Origin: Catalinimonas alkaloidigena
GTDB lineage: Bacteria > Bacteroidota > Bacteroidia > Cytophagales > Cyclobacteriaceae
NCBI RefSeq assembly: GCF_029504655.1
Contig: NZ_JAQFIL010000001.1
Location: 3,911,001 to 3,975,000 of the forward strand
DNA length: 64,000 bases
Direction: 5' to 3'
The notes beneath the pieces were generated by a model that saw only the letters and a program-made list of their open reading frames with translations, was not told the origin of the DNA and did not search any database. A program made the translations under genes and the position numbers. Every line of letters starts with the position of its first letter. The first letter of the stretch is position 1. Shown here one piece after another: positions 1 to 10,600 of this stretch.

Positions 1-1222
1 TATCTGGATCTATTAGCACTTTCAGCAAACCTCGAGTGCGGTTAGCCTCTATCGCACGAGCTGCGTGAGACATGGGCATCTGAGAAATCTTGTACCTCTT
101 GTTTTCTTTTTTTGCCAGTTTCTCATTCAATCCTATTCTCCCCAGTTCTGGCTTGGTGAACATCGTATATGGCACCATGCGGTTATTTATAGTTCTTTTC
201 TTTTCACCGAAGAGGTAATCATTAATTATACGGAAATCATCATAAGAAATATGTGTAAATTCGGGCCCGCCCTTACAATCACCTAAAGCAAAAACGCCAT
301 TCACATTAGTTTCCAAATGTTTATTGACATCGATATAGCCATGCTTTTTAAGCTTGACATCTGTTTTTTCTAAATTCAGCGTTTCGGTATTGGGATCAGT
401 ACCTATTGCAATAAGTAAATGTGATCCTTGCAGCTCTTTTATGTTATCCCCTTTGAGGCTAACACTTATCCCGCTAGCTGTTTTCCTGACTTTGTCCAGT
501 TGACTGCTTAAATAAATCGCTACGCCTTCCTCTTCTAAAACCTCCTGAATTGCTTCTGATACATCTTCGTCTTCTTTAGGCGCAAGTTGTGTTTCATCCT
601 GAATGATAGATACTTCACTCCCCAGCCTTCTATACATTTGCCCAAACTCTAGACCAATATAACCTCCTCCCAGAATAATAAGATGCTCAGGAAGTTCTGT
701 CAGTGACATCATCGACTTTGCGGTTAAATAATTCACATCAGAAAGTCCCTCAATCTCAGGTACTCTTGGACTGGTACCTACATTGATGAATATTTTGTCA
801 GCGGAAAATTCTTTCAGCGTAAATTCACTTTGATTCTCTTCCTTTATTTTTACCTGTAGCTGCTTATTACTTACAAAACTTGCTTCTCCAAAAAAATAAT
901 CAATATCTTCGGTTTCAGCCATTTTCTTTTCAATGCCTTCTCTCCACTCCTTCACTATGCCATCTCTTCTTTCTATTACTTTTTTAAAATTAGTTTTTGG
1001 CGGGTCGGCTTCTATCCCTACTTCTTCTGCAGTACTGACCATATGGCTTACATGCGCAGAAGCAACCATCGTTTTGGTAGGCGTGCAGCCATAATTTATA
1101 CAACTTCCACCGGGATGTTCGCGCTCAATTACCGCGATTTTCCATCCTTTTTCTGCTAAGGTAGCTGACAGAGGGTTTCCTGCCTGCCCTATTCCTATGA
1201 TGATTGCATCGTATTTTTCCAT
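1..1222 (-). CDS. FAD-dependent pyridine nucleotide-disulfide oxidoreductase (mercuric reductase/LPD-like), 3' end cut by window
   Basis: Class I flavoprotein disulfide reductase, a cytoplasmic NAD(P)H-dependent enzyme related to mercuric reductase and dihydrolipoamide dehydrogenase. The minus-strand frame is open from ATG at 1222 to the window edge, about 407 codons. It begins with an FAD-binding Rossmann motif (DAIIIGIGQAGNPLS), followed by the redox-active pair in GGSCINYGCTPTK, a second NAD(P)H-binding glycine motif (IILGGGYIGLEFG) and the second FAD motif ending in GVFALGD. The dimerisation domain starts before the edge and its end is missing. There is no MerT/MerP/MerR gene nearby and no N-terminal heavy-metal domain, so true Hg(II) reduction is not supported. 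Known of the family: members in Bacteroidota are usually annotated only as mercuric reductase-like. Family is sure, substrate unknown. Confidence 0.88.
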   Translation of the reverse strand, partial: MEKYDAIIIGIGQAGNPLSATLAEKGWKIAVIEREHPGGSCINYGCTPTKTMVASAHVSHMVSTAEEVGIEADPPKTNFKKVIERRDGIVKEWREGIEKKMAETEDIDYFFGEASFVSNKQLQVKIKEENQSEFTLKEFSADKIFINVGTSPRVPEIEGLSDVNYLTAKSMMSLTELPEHLIILGGGYIGLEFGQMYRRLGSEVSIIQDETQLAPKEDEDVSEAIQEVLEEEGVAIYLSSQLDKVRKTASGISVSLKGDNIKELQGSHLLIAIGTDPNTETLNLEKTDVKLKKHGYIDVNKHLETNVNGVFALGDCKGGPEFTHISYDDFRIINDYLFGEKKRTINNRMVPYTMFTKPELGRIGLNEKLAKKENKRYKISQMPMSHAARAIEANRTRGLLKVLIDPD

Positions 1223-1391
1223 TACGGATAAAGGTTCTGATTAAAAAAAATCTTATTACACTAAAAAAATAAGTAGAGGTGCCTTATCATGTAAATACAT
1301 GACTCTTTCTCGCCTATAAAATTTATATATATTTCAATCAAAACTAGAGGATAATGTTTGTATGTATTTGAAAAATTTAAGAGGGTTAGCC

Positions 1392-2249
1392 TTAGAAATT
1401 GACCAGCAAACCTCCACTCACACGATCTGCCAGCCCTACATTTCTGCCACTTACATTTTTGCCATAGCCAAGAGAAATGCCAAACGCTTCTGAAAAAGGG
1501 TAGTAAGCATTCAAACCGATTTGGGTATAGTTTACACGTGTTTCATTAAAAGGTACTCCCCCTATATCTGGAGCATCGCTGTCTGATATTTGAGTTTCTG
1601 ACCATAAGTCTACGTAGAACTCAGCCGCTGCAAAGCCCAGTTTGGCACCTAGGACCGTTGCATTAGGAACATCCTTGGTTCTGACAGAGTAGCCTGCATT
1701 GAGGTTGGCAAACCAGCCGTCATTGGATTGATATTGTATCAGTATTTTGGGGTCTATACGGGTAGATTGATTCCCAATTGAAAGCACGGCGTTGGCTTCA
1801 TAATCGCTCAGTGGTGTAGATATACCTAAAGCCCCAACAAATGATAACATTCCGCTTTCAGATTCTATCTGTATAGGATTCCAGTTTAAAAACAATGTAG
1901 CATCTTGCAGGTCGCTCACATCCTGGTTTACCATAGGATCATCACCTTTTCCCTTTGCTGCGATATAGGGCAGGTTCAGGATAATATCCAGATGATCTGT
2001 AAGCCCATAGACAGTATATAGCGTTAGGCTCTGTGTGGTAATTTGTCCACCATAAGGAGGTGGGGCAGCCATTTTTTCATCGCCAAAATAAAACTCATCG
2101 TAAGATTCCCATGCGTATGAAACAGCAATTGTACCCTTGCCTTGACCTTGATTAAAACCACTAATCAAATTTTGTGCGTTTGCAGAAAGACTGCATGTAC
2201 CAATGATTGTCAATAAAAAAAATAATTTGTGGCTGTAGCGTAAAGTCAT
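1392..2249 (-). CDS. Outer-membrane beta-barrel protein (phenol-degradation MetA-like transporter family)
   Basis: Predicted outer-membrane barrel of 285 residues. The first 25 residues form a signal peptide ending near SANAQ. The mature part consists of alternating short hydrophobic strands with Tyr/Asn-rich turns (for example LYTVYGLTDHLDIILNLPY and INFETRV-like segments) and ends in an aromatic residue (GGLLVNF), typical of a barrel recognised by the BAM machinery. The overall pattern, strands describing a fitted profile followed by a GISTPLSDYEAN segment, resembles the MetA-pathway/transporter barrel family. It stands alone: the flavoprotein upstream in the same direction is 169 bases away and the next gene is divergent. 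The function is unassigned; passive transport or a sensor barrel are possible. Confidence 0.65.
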   Translation of the reverse strand: MTLRYSHKLFFLLTIIGTCSLSANAQNLISGFNQGQGKGTIAVSYAWESYDEFYFGDEKMAAPPPYGGQITTQSLTLYTVYGLTDHLDIILNLPYIAAKGKGDDPMVNQDVSDLQDATLFLNWNPIQIESESGMLSFVGALGISTPLSDYEANAVLSIGNQSTRIDPKILIQYQSNDGWFANLNAGYSVRTKDVPNATVLGAKLGFAAAEFYVDLWSETQISDSDAPDIGGVPFNETRVNYTQIGLNAYYPFSEAFGISLGYGKNVSGRNVGLADRVSGGLLVNF

Positions 2250-2548
2250 TTTTTAAAAGTTTGGATATTAAAGTGACTATTGTTTTGCAAATAGTTGATA
2301 GCATAAGATTCACTTATAAATTTTAGATTAATGTCAAGCAGGTGACATTTGTATTATTAAATACACTTACAAAGTTCCCGGAACTATGGCATGTAATAAG
2401 TGCTTATTTTTTGTTCAATATTATCCACCGATATCCCTTACCTTTAACACATTCTATAAAAAAAGCCTTTACTGGTTTTGATTTATTATGAATATGTACG
2501 GATGCATTACAAATAGTAAATAGTAAGCTTTCACTAAAAGAAATTTTT

Positions 2549-3739
2549 ATGGTGAATTTCACTCAGCAGTCATTCGTCGTACTGTTGCTTTCTATATTTA
2601 TTGGATTCTTCACTACCTCTTTTGCTGTTGGACAAGTATCAATGTTAGATAGGGCATATGTCAAGCTGAAAGAGCAGCAACTGCAAGAAAGTCGGCAAGC
2701 TATTGATATGGCAGCAGAGCATCCTAGTACTTCTGGAGATGCAAGAATGTGGTATTTAAGAAGCTTTATCTATAAGGAGCTTGCTTCTCATGAAAAAAAT
2801 ATCAACCCGCAAAAAGAATTCTTGAATGTTAGCTTAAGTTCGGCTTTCGAATGTTTGGCTATTGACACAGCAGGGCAATATACCAAAGCTTGCCAAGCTA
2901 TTCTCAAGCACAATTATACTGCATATTTAAACCAAGCCATATCATTTTTAAACAATAAAGATTACCAACAAGTACGCTCCACTTTGAAGCATATATTGGA
3001 AAATGAAAACCAATATTCTATTTTTTTTCTTCCTGACGCTTTATTCTACAATGGATATGCATTATTTCAGGAAGGCAAGCAGCGAGAAGCGCGAAATTTT
3101 TTCTTTAAGGCATTACAGTATGGTTACCAAGACCCATTAATTTATGAAATAGAAGTCATTTATAGAATGAATGACTCTCAAATAGATAGTGCCCACTGGT
3201 ATCTTGATAAAGGGAGGAAATTTTTTCCCGGAGATGAAAATTTGCAAATTACTGAGCTCAATTTTTTGATGAAAACAGAAAAATATGAGCTTGCCCAACT
3301 TGCTGTTGAACAATTTCTGGACCAACACCCCCAGCATATCGAGACCTTACTTATGGCAGGAACCATTTACGAAAAGCTGCAACTAACTTCAGATAATGAT
3401 GAGCAATATTTTACTAATCAGGTCTCAGTATACGAGCGCATATTAAAGATAAATGAAGATCACCTACAAGCAAATTATAATTTAGGCATAGCTTACTATA
3501 ACCGTGCGGTTAGATTGATCAATCATGCTGCCCAAAATTATGATATCGATATCCTGGCTTTTAATCAACTCCTTGAAAAATGCAGTGCCTTATTCTTAGA
3601 AGCATTACCGTACATGGAAAAGGTGAGCAAATTAGATAATACCCATGTCAACGCGCTGAAGGCTCTGGAAGGTATTTATTATAATATCAATGACTATGAA
3701 CGCTATAATTTTGTAAAAATCAGATTACAGGAGTTATAA
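2549..3739 (+). CDS. Secreted tetratricopeptide-repeat protein
   Basis: A 396-residue periplasmic or surface protein. Residues 1-29 look like a signal peptide (hydrophobic VVLLLSIFIGFF, cleavage near AVGQ). The rest is helical with degenerate tetratricopeptide repeats. Visible pieces include DALFYNGYALFQEGKQREA, QANYNLGIAYYNRAVR and HVNALKALEGIYY, each with the usual small-residue spacing. No catalytic motif is visible. It lies 8 bases upstream of the YfiR-like gene on the same strand, so the two are probably co-transcribed. They run convergently towards the giant sensor kinase operon. In Bacteroidota such pairs often accompany sensor kinases, which suggests a periplasmic scaffold or signalling partner, but that role is inference. 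Confidence 0.72.
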   Translation: MVNFTQQSFVVLLLSIFIGFFTTSFAVGQVSMLDRAYVKLKEQQLQESRQAIDMAAEHPSTSGDARMWYLRSFIYKELASHEKNINPQKEFLNVSLSSAFECLAIDTAGQYTKACQAILKHNYTAYLNQAISFLNNKDYQQVRSTLKHILENENQYSIFFLPDALFYNGYALFQEGKQREARNFFFKALQYGYQDPLIYEIEVIYRMNDSQIDSAHWYLDKGRKFFPGDENLQITELNFLMKTEKYELAQLAVEQFLDQHPQHIETLLMAGTIYEKLQLTSDNDEQYFTNQVSVYERILKINEDHLQANYNLGIAYYNRAVRLINHAAQNYDIDILAFNQLLEKCSALFLEALPYMEKVSKLDNTHVNALKALEGIYYNINDYERYNFVKIRLQEL

Positions 3740-3747
3740 ATATTTGT

Positions 3748-4269
3748 ATGAGATTTCTACTCGTTATTTTTTTTCTTCTAATTAGTTATTGCGTTGATGC
3801 TCAATCCATAAATGAGTACAAGCAAACTCAAGATCAGATACATACAATTTACCTATACAATTTTAGCCGGTATTTTGTCTGGCCTGATACAAATTATGAT
3901 GAATTTCTGATAGGGGTCATGGGAGAGCATGATGTTTACGATGAGATTCGGAAAATGGCTGATTCTAAAACCGTTGGTGGTAAGCCTATTAAGGTTAAAG
4001 CTTATGAGAATCCAAAAGACATTGACCAGCACTGCCATATTATTTTTATACCTTATGAAAATAGCTACTGGCTTAGTGAGGTGCTGTCCATTACACAAAA
4101 TCATCCCATACTTGTAGTGAGCAGCAAACCTGGTATGGGTAAATTTGGTAGCCTACTCAATTTTGTAGCTCATCAGGGTAAAATAACATTTGAAATCAAT
4201 GAAGAAGCAATTAGAAATCGGCAATTAAAATTTGCTCAACAAATCAAAGCTATTGGCCGCATTCTATAA
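3748..4269 (+). CDS. YfiR-family (DUF4154) periplasmic protein
   Basis: A 173-residue exported protein with a signal peptide of about 18 residues (LLVIFFLLISYCVDAQ). The body carries the hallmarks of the YfiR/DUF4154 family: an N-terminal YLYNFSRYFVWP segment, a central IGVMGEHDVYDEI strand-helix, the KTVGGKPIKVK motif, CHIIFIPY, a serine/glycine-rich ILVVSSKPGMGKFGSLLNF segment and a basic C-terminal helix. Known of the family: YfiR is a periplasmic repressor of the diguanylate cyclase YfiN, and Bacteroidota homologues usually sit next to histidine kinases. Here it follows the TPR gene closely, and its 3' end overlaps by six bases the 3' end of the convergent Reg_prop kinase. A link between the two is plausible but not shown. 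Confidence 0.82.
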   Translation: MRFLLVIFFLLISYCVDAQSINEYKQTQDQIHTIYLYNFSRYFVWPDTNYDEFLIGVMGEHDVYDEIRKMADSKTVGGKPIKVKAYENPKDIDQHCHIIFIPYENSYWLSEVLSITQNHPILVVSSKPGMGKFGSLLNFVAHQGKITFEINEEAIRNRQLKFAQQIKAIGRIL

Positions 4270-7200
4270 TGTATTCTCGTTTTGTAGGTTTTTCTCCTTC
4301 TCAAGATCCTTTTTTGAACCACTTCTATAATTTACTTCAAAAGTAAATTGGGTATAACCATTATCTTCAGTGTAAGCTACACCTCCCGCAAGTTTTTCTG
4401 CAGCCAGATGTGCTATATATAGTCCCAGGCCGGTGCTACTCTTTGTTTCATGCCCACGGAAGAACATGGTAAATACTTTGTCTTTTACTTGAGGAGCAAT
4501 TCCTACACCATTATCTTCCACGCTAATCCTTAACTCGTCTAATTTAGTAACTTCCGCAATTACCCTTATCCATGAGTCAACTTTTTGGCTACTGTATTGA
4601 AGTGCATTTTTGATAAAACTCTTTAATATTAATGTGATGAGTGTTTGATCTGTTAGTATGTACAATTCGGGCTCACAAAGTATTTCAAAAGAAAGAGAAG
4701 ATACTTGATCTCGATAGCTGGTATTTACTTCATCATAAATCTGCTGAATGAGCGAAAGTAAGTTAATGTTTTTAGTTTCAATGTTATGGTTACGAACATG
4801 GTGGATCTGTAATACCTTTTGAAGTGTGGTACGTGCTTTGGTACAATTATCCTGTAGTTTATCAAAATACTGATCTAATCCTGTGTTATCACCAGCCTCC
4901 ATAGCAGCAATTTGCCCTAATCCTTCAATACGCGCAATAGGCCCTATAATATCATGGTATGCGCGATACACAAATAAGTCTAATTCTTTGTTCGTTTTTA
5001 CCAACGCTTCATTTGTAGTAGCTAGCTCTTGGGTTCTTTGATTCACTCTTTCTTCCAAGGCTTCATTTAAATTAATCAAATCATCATTTTTCTGTTGAAT
5101 AGTAAATTTTGCCTCTTCAAGTTTTTGGTTTTGGAGTTGTATATTATGGTGTTGTTTTTCTATAAATTTATTTTTTGCGGTTAGTTCACTTGTCCTTTCC
5201 ATGACCAGAGTCTCCAGCATACGATTACGCTTTTCCACTGAAGTTACCCGGTAATAATAGGCACAACCTGCTACACCAATGACTGCGATAAACACAATGA
5301 TTTTAAATAAAAGCGTTTGATACCATGCTGGATGTATCACTATCACTAATGGATCCATGAGCTCAATAAATTCACCCTGAGAAGCTCGCCCTCTCACATA
5401 AAAGCGATATGTACCAGGCGTTAAGTTGGTATATGAGGCCAGGGTACGATGATTCACCGGCTTCCATTGTTGATCCAAGCCTTCTAAACGATATTCGTAT
5501 TCATGGTGCTCTGAGAATGTAAAGGATTGTAATGCATATGAAATTTCAAAGGCATTATCATCATAAGCTAAATCTACTTGTTGAGGAACAGATTTGTTAG
5601 GTTCAAAACTTATTTGTTGCTCCTTTGAATCAAATTCTGTGATTTCAATGACAGGTTTTTTGTAAGGTTTTTCCTCTGTTGAACTTTCTATTTGTATTAT
5701 GCCATTTAAGGTACCAAGCATTACCTTCTCTGCAGTGGAAGTTTCACTATAATGTACTAGTTCTTTTCCGTTGAGAAATTCCTGATTTGAGTAGTTTTTT
5801 ATTTTTCCACTCGAACAGTTGTAAGAAGAAACCCCCTCAATTGTGGCAATCCAAATTTTGTCAAAGCCAGTCTTGGAGAGTGAAGTGATACGGTTACTAA
5901 CCAGTCCGCTTTGTTCATTAATCTGACTGAACTCTTTGGTTTGAAGATCTAATCGGCATACGCCCTGATCAAAAGTTCCTATATAAAGTTTTCCTTGAGA
6001 ATCCAATGACAGACCAGTAATTTGATTGCTTGGTAGTCCCATTTGACCTTTATCTTTTTTTGTATAATGAGTTAGCTGCCCGGTATTTCTATTCCATTGA
6101 AAAATCCCCTGGCTCAATGTGCCTATCCATAAATGTTCTTCATTTTCGGCAAAAACTTTCGGAGTGAAAACTAAATTTTCTAATGGAATAAGTTCAGAAG
6201 CAGAATGAATATTATCATCCTGTCCGTTCCAGTAAAAAAGTCCATGTTCAAGTACTCCTATCCATAAAGTCCCTTTTTGATCCAGGTATATTGATTCTAT
6301 TGATTCATTAGTACTGAAGGTGAGGGGTAGTGTATAATGTTTCCATTTTTTTTTATTATTATCCCAACGCAAAAGTTTACCTTCAGATGTGCCTATCCAA
6401 ACGCCCTCTCTATCATCAATACTTATCACTGAGATCATACTGGTACTGAAGGAAATGTCTTCAGATTCGTTTAAGCCAATGTCATGTTTTATGAGTTTTT
6501 TTTCTTCCTCTATCCATTGAAACATTGAAGCACCTGCGGTTCCCATCCAGATATTATTTGTACGATCTGTTGCGATGGCTGTAATAGGCTGATTTATTAA
6601 AGACTTTGGATTACTTCCTAAATAAGAAAAGTAAATATTGTCCGAGTGAGCCAAATCAACTCCCGCGGCAGAAATAACCCATAAAGTGCCAAATTCATCT
6701 ATACTTATCTGGGATACATTGTTATCACTAATTGAAAATTGATTGGTTATCGACTGTGAAAAATTATAGAGCAAAGGATATTGAGTGTTCCAGCAGAAAA
6801 CACCTTTATCCTGCGTAGCCATCCAAATGTACCCCCTGTTAAAAAATATATCCTGTATGTATTCGTTGGCAAGCTCTGGAAATGCCTCACTAAATGTTTC
6901 TGTTCGCCGATCGTAATGATATATGCCCTTACCGTAAGTACCAATCCACAAAGTGCCCTCTGCATCTTCTTCCAGACAGAATAAATCATTCGTCAATAGC
7001 GAGCCTTTCTTGTTCGTTGCCCTATATTGTTTAAAAGTCTGATAATGAGGGTCTATTCTGAACAATCCACTGCCAAAGGTGGCAGCCCAGAGCATTCCAT
7101 TTTTGTCTTTGTGTAAATCCATCACCACAGAAGTGCCCAGCATTTGGCTTGAATCGTTTTGATCTTGATAAGATGTGAACGTCTGTTGTTGTTCATCAAA

Positions 7201-7689
7201 ATAATAGATCCCTCCCCCAAAGGTACCCGCCCAAATGGCGTTATTTTCACCTTCACATAAACTAAGTACAGATGTAATTTGTCTATTGGTATTAGATGGA
7301 GAGACTAGTGTATATTGTATGTAAGATTTTTCTTTTGAAATAAACCTTAAAACCCCATAATTTTTTGTACCTATCCAGATATCCTCATCAGATGTCTCAA
7401 TCATTACCTGAACCTCAATACGGTTCAGCGGGATTCCAGTATTAGTAGAATCTACAACCGGTATAACTTCATGACCATTGTAATACACTAGACCTTGCTT
7501 AGTACCAAACCAACTATTTCCTTGCTTGTCCCTCAAAAAACAATTGACTTTTCTACTTGTAAGACTATCCTGTATAGCAGGTTTGAAGTGATCAAAACGA
7601 AAGTTTTTTTCCCATTGTTCGTTGGATTGCCCGTAAGCACTTAAACTCACGATCCAAATTAAGATGAGGATCACTTTTTTATTGATCAT
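4264..7689 (-). CDS. Giant sensor histidine kinase with Reg_prop beta-propeller and Y_Y_Y sensor domain
   Basis: Inner-membrane sensor kinase of 1141 residues, last gene of the fibre operon. A signal peptide (ILILIWIVSLSAYGQ) precedes a periplasmic region of about 700 residues. That region is made of two-component-regulator propeller repeats of the W-I-G-T-x-x-x-G-(V/I/L) type, such as IWIGTKNYGVLRF and LWIGTYGKGIYHY. A Y_Y_Y domain follows (about 730-780, YEYRLEGLDQQW), then one membrane helix (792-813) and a long coiled coil (815-905). The kinase core has His912 in RAYHDIIGPIARI, N-box KNA near 1028, DNGVGI near 1059 and GLGLYIAH near 1087. There is no receiver or AraC output domain, unlike the SusR-type hybrids, so a separate response regulator is needed. 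Its start overlaps the OmpA-like gene by 11 bases. Confidence 0.9.
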   Translation of the reverse strand: MINKKVILILIWIVSLSAYGQSNEQWEKNFRFDHFKPAIQDSLTSRKVNCFLRDKQGNSWFGTKQGLVYYNGHEVIPVVDSTNTGIPLNRIEVQVMIETSDEDIWIGTKNYGVLRFISKEKSYIQYTLVSPSNTNRQITSVLSLCEGENNAIWAGTFGGGIYYFDEQQQTFTSYQDQNDSSQMLGTSVVMDLHKDKNGMLWAATFGSGLFRIDPHYQTFKQYRATNKKGSLLTNDLFCLEEDAEGTLWIGTYGKGIYHYDRRTETFSEAFPELANEYIQDIFFNRGYIWMATQDKGVFCWNTQYPLLYNFSQSITNQFSISDNNVSQISIDEFGTLWVISAAGVDLAHSDNIYFSYLGSNPKSLINQPITAIATDRTNNIWMGTAGASMFQWIEEEKKLIKHDIGLNESEDISFSTSMISVISIDDREGVWIGTSEGKLLRWDNNKKKWKHYTLPLTFSTNESIESIYLDQKGTLWIGVLEHGLFYWNGQDDNIHSASELIPLENLVFTPKVFAENEEHLWIGTLSQGIFQWNRNTGQLTHYTKKDKGQMGLPSNQITGLSLDSQGKLYIGTFDQGVCRLDLQTKEFSQINEQSGLVSNRITSLSKTGFDKIWIATIEGVSSYNCSSGKIKNYSNQEFLNGKELVHYSETSTAEKVMLGTLNGIIQIESSTEEKPYKKPVIEITEFDSKEQQISFEPNKSVPQQVDLAYDDNAFEISYALQSFTFSEHHEYEYRLEGLDQQWKPVNHRTLASYTNLTPGTYRFYVRGRASQGEFIELMDPLVIVIHPAWYQTLLFKIIVFIAVIGVAGCAYYYRVTSVEKRNRMLETLVMERTSELTAKNKFIEKQHHNIQLQNQKLEEAKFTIQQKNDDLINLNEALEERVNQRTQELATTNEALVKTNKELDLFVYRAYHDIIGPIARIEGLGQIAAMEAGDNTGLDQYFDKLQDNCTKARTTLQKVLQIHHVRNHNIETKNINLLSLIQQIYDEVNTSYRDQVSSLSFEILCEPELYILTDQTLITLILKSFIKNALQYSSQKVDSWIRVIAEVTKLDELRISVEDNGVGIAPQVKDKVFTMFFRGHETKSSTGLGLYIAHLAAEKLAGGVAYTEDNGYTQFTFEVNYRSGSKKDLEKEKNLQNENTL

Positions 7690-10600
7690 ATGCTTGTCTT
7701 TTTGTGGTAATTTTAATGATCGTATAGGGAGCGGGTTGAAGCAACAAACCGGGGTTGATTGATAAGAGATGATCTACAGACACTTGATATTTCTCAGCAA
7801 TTTTTTCAAGATCTGGTTTTGCTTCTAATACATATATTTCTTTGGTTGGATTATAGCTTGTATTATTGCCCGATATCTTAAACTCAACCCTCCTGCTGTA
7901 TGATAAATATTTAGAGGGATCAACTTCTTCTTTTCCTCTAGGTACTATCTTTACGCTTTTTGCTGCTACACCATTTTCGATCATGGCCTGGTACACCGCT
8001 GCCCCTCTGCGTTCACTTAAAGTATAATTGTATTGCTGACTCCCAACAGAATCAGCATAGGCATGAATTTCAATGAGTACATCAGGATGCTTTTTATGAA
8101 AATCAACAACGTGACTTATGATGGGGAGGGCCTCTTTGGTGATTTGATATTTATCTGTCTGAAAGTAGATATTATCAAAGGAGGCTACAAACTGAGAGTC
8201 CTCCACCACAGTAATTTCTAAACTTTCTAAGTATAGCGAAAGTATGTCATTCAAGTTATTATTCTGGTCACCCAATAAGATTTGTTGAGACTGTCTGTAT
8301 TTTACTTTTTCAAAAGCAAAGGTACCATCTTCTTTCGTTTGGGTACTAATATTTTTGAGCTTATTGCCAAGAGAAACCTTGATGGGTTGATTTTCCAATT
8401 CATTAGTACCTACTTTGCCCCTGATATTCACGATATCCGGACTTGCCTTAAGAATTGTGTGTAGATTTATTTGCTGATGCTTCCCTTCATTTGCGATATT
8501 AACTTCTGAAAGTGCCTTCATAGCAAATTGTCGACTGTTTACCGCTTTGTTTATTGCGTTTTTTGACTCCTGAGGCAAAACCTGCCAGAAATTATTATCT
8601 TTCCCAGATTCATCAACATTTTGGTTTTGCAACGCTCTGGAGCGATAAACTACCATGAGGTAAAATTTCTTCTTATCTTCTTCCGACAAAGAATCAAGCA
8701 ATCCTGAATCTTGATGTAGTAAAATAGTCGCTGAAGCTTTTTGCTCAAACGAAATTGCGCGAGCCATACGATCTATTTGCTCCTTTCTTTCTTGAGGAAG
8801 TAACTCATATTGATGTTGTACATCATTGATTGTCGCTTCATCTGATAAAGCCAGGTGGGTGAAATATTGATACGTCAAGGCTCGTTCTAGCTTTTCTTTT
8901 TCTTCTGCAGGAAGTGTCTGCCATTGGTACAGTTCTTCTAAACTCACTGAATGATTCAGTAATTCTTGAAAATACTTGATTCCCCGTTCGCTTGATTGGT
9001 CTATCCATGCCTTCTCCTCAACAGATAACTTTTCATAGGTGTAGTTTTCGTCTAGTAGATTATCTTCGCTTTCTTGCAAAAACTCCTTGATCATCATCAG
9101 ATGAACCAGTTTTTCAATCTCCTTTTTTTCTTCCATAGGCAATTCCTCGTACCAATGGTGAATGTCTTCACTCCATGTCGGGATTTGCAGAGAGAGGTAA
9201 AATGACTTTTTATGGGCTAATAAGGCTTGTATCCCTTTTTTATCTATCGGTGAGGTGAACTTATGCTGGCTATCTAGAGCCTCGAGCCCTACATCATCAG
9301 AAATCAAAGCGTTAAAAATTTTTTCACGAACGGTTCTCTGCAACCTTTCCTTTTCCTGGCTGGGCAAAGTTGTATAAAACTTATAAGCTCCTTGTTCTTC
9401 TTCCGAAAACTGAAAATAAAGCTGACTTATCCATTTATCCCATAAGGTTTGGTTACCAAGCGCAAGCAAAACCTTTGGTTCAGGAATATATTGAAATTTG
9501 AAAATATCAAATTTTCCGCTCGTATTACCACGGTTTGAAGTGAGATAACCATTGTTTTCTCCTAACCAAAAATAGGTGTCATCTTTTGAAGAATTAATGG
9601 GTTTTCCCAAATTGAGCACTTGATTTAATGAATTATCTAAAATTTGGTACGACATAAAAATATCATAGCCTCCCCAGCTTTGATGTCCATTAGAAGCAAA
9701 GAATAATATCTTTTGTGATACATCCCAGTAGGGTGAGGTGTCCTGATAGGGTGAATTAATATCGCTCCCTAAATTTTTTGGCTGTTGCCATTTTCCATTC
9801 ACTTGCGTACACATCCATAAATCGCTTTCACCAAATCCGCCTGGCCGATTGGAGGAAAAAAATAAAGTATCTCCAGAAGCTGATAATGAAGGATGCTTAC
9901 TGAAGTAGCCTGGCATATTGATTGTCTCCGGTAAGGCCTCTGGTGTTTGCCAATGTCCGTTTTGAAAGTAACTGACATATATATGATAATCTCCCCGAGC
10001 GGTATATTTAGTTAAAAAGTACTGTGTTTGATCTGTACTGATGGCACCAGGCCCTTCATCCAGGGGAGAATTTGTTGAAGAAAAACGATGCGTGTCTGTA
10101 CTTTCATGCCATCCGTTTGAATCTAAGACAAATAGAAAATTATCACTAAAAGACTCGCCATGTTGATCATGGTACTGATTCCCTCTGCTTTCCTGGCGGG
10201 TAGAGGTTACTACTAGCATATCAGTATTAGGGTAGGGAAAAGCTGCTAAATCATGACTTTCAGAATTGATTGGAAATGGCATTTTGACCATTTCAATATC
10301 TTTGACAGGGGTAAGCGGGTTACTTTTTACTACAGATATACTCGTAAGTTCTTCTTCAGCTTTCGAAATCCAAAATTCATATTCTGGCTGTTTAAATCGC
10401 TCTACATACTGGATAAAGTATCTAAAAAAATATGCTGCCTGATCATACTGAGCAAGTGACTTATGCACTAATCCTAGATTGAGTGTTATCAGTGGATATT
10501 CGCTTTTCTCTTGTAACTTTACTCTTTGATAATGAGTTAAAGCTGATTCGTATTGAAACAGGTAACGGTAACAGTCGCCTAGATAATAATTAGCTTCCTC

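Noticed and set aside
1..1222. Mercury-resistance operon
   Set aside because: Only a reductase-like flavoprotein is present; no merT, merP or merR gene and no heavy-metal-binding N-terminus.
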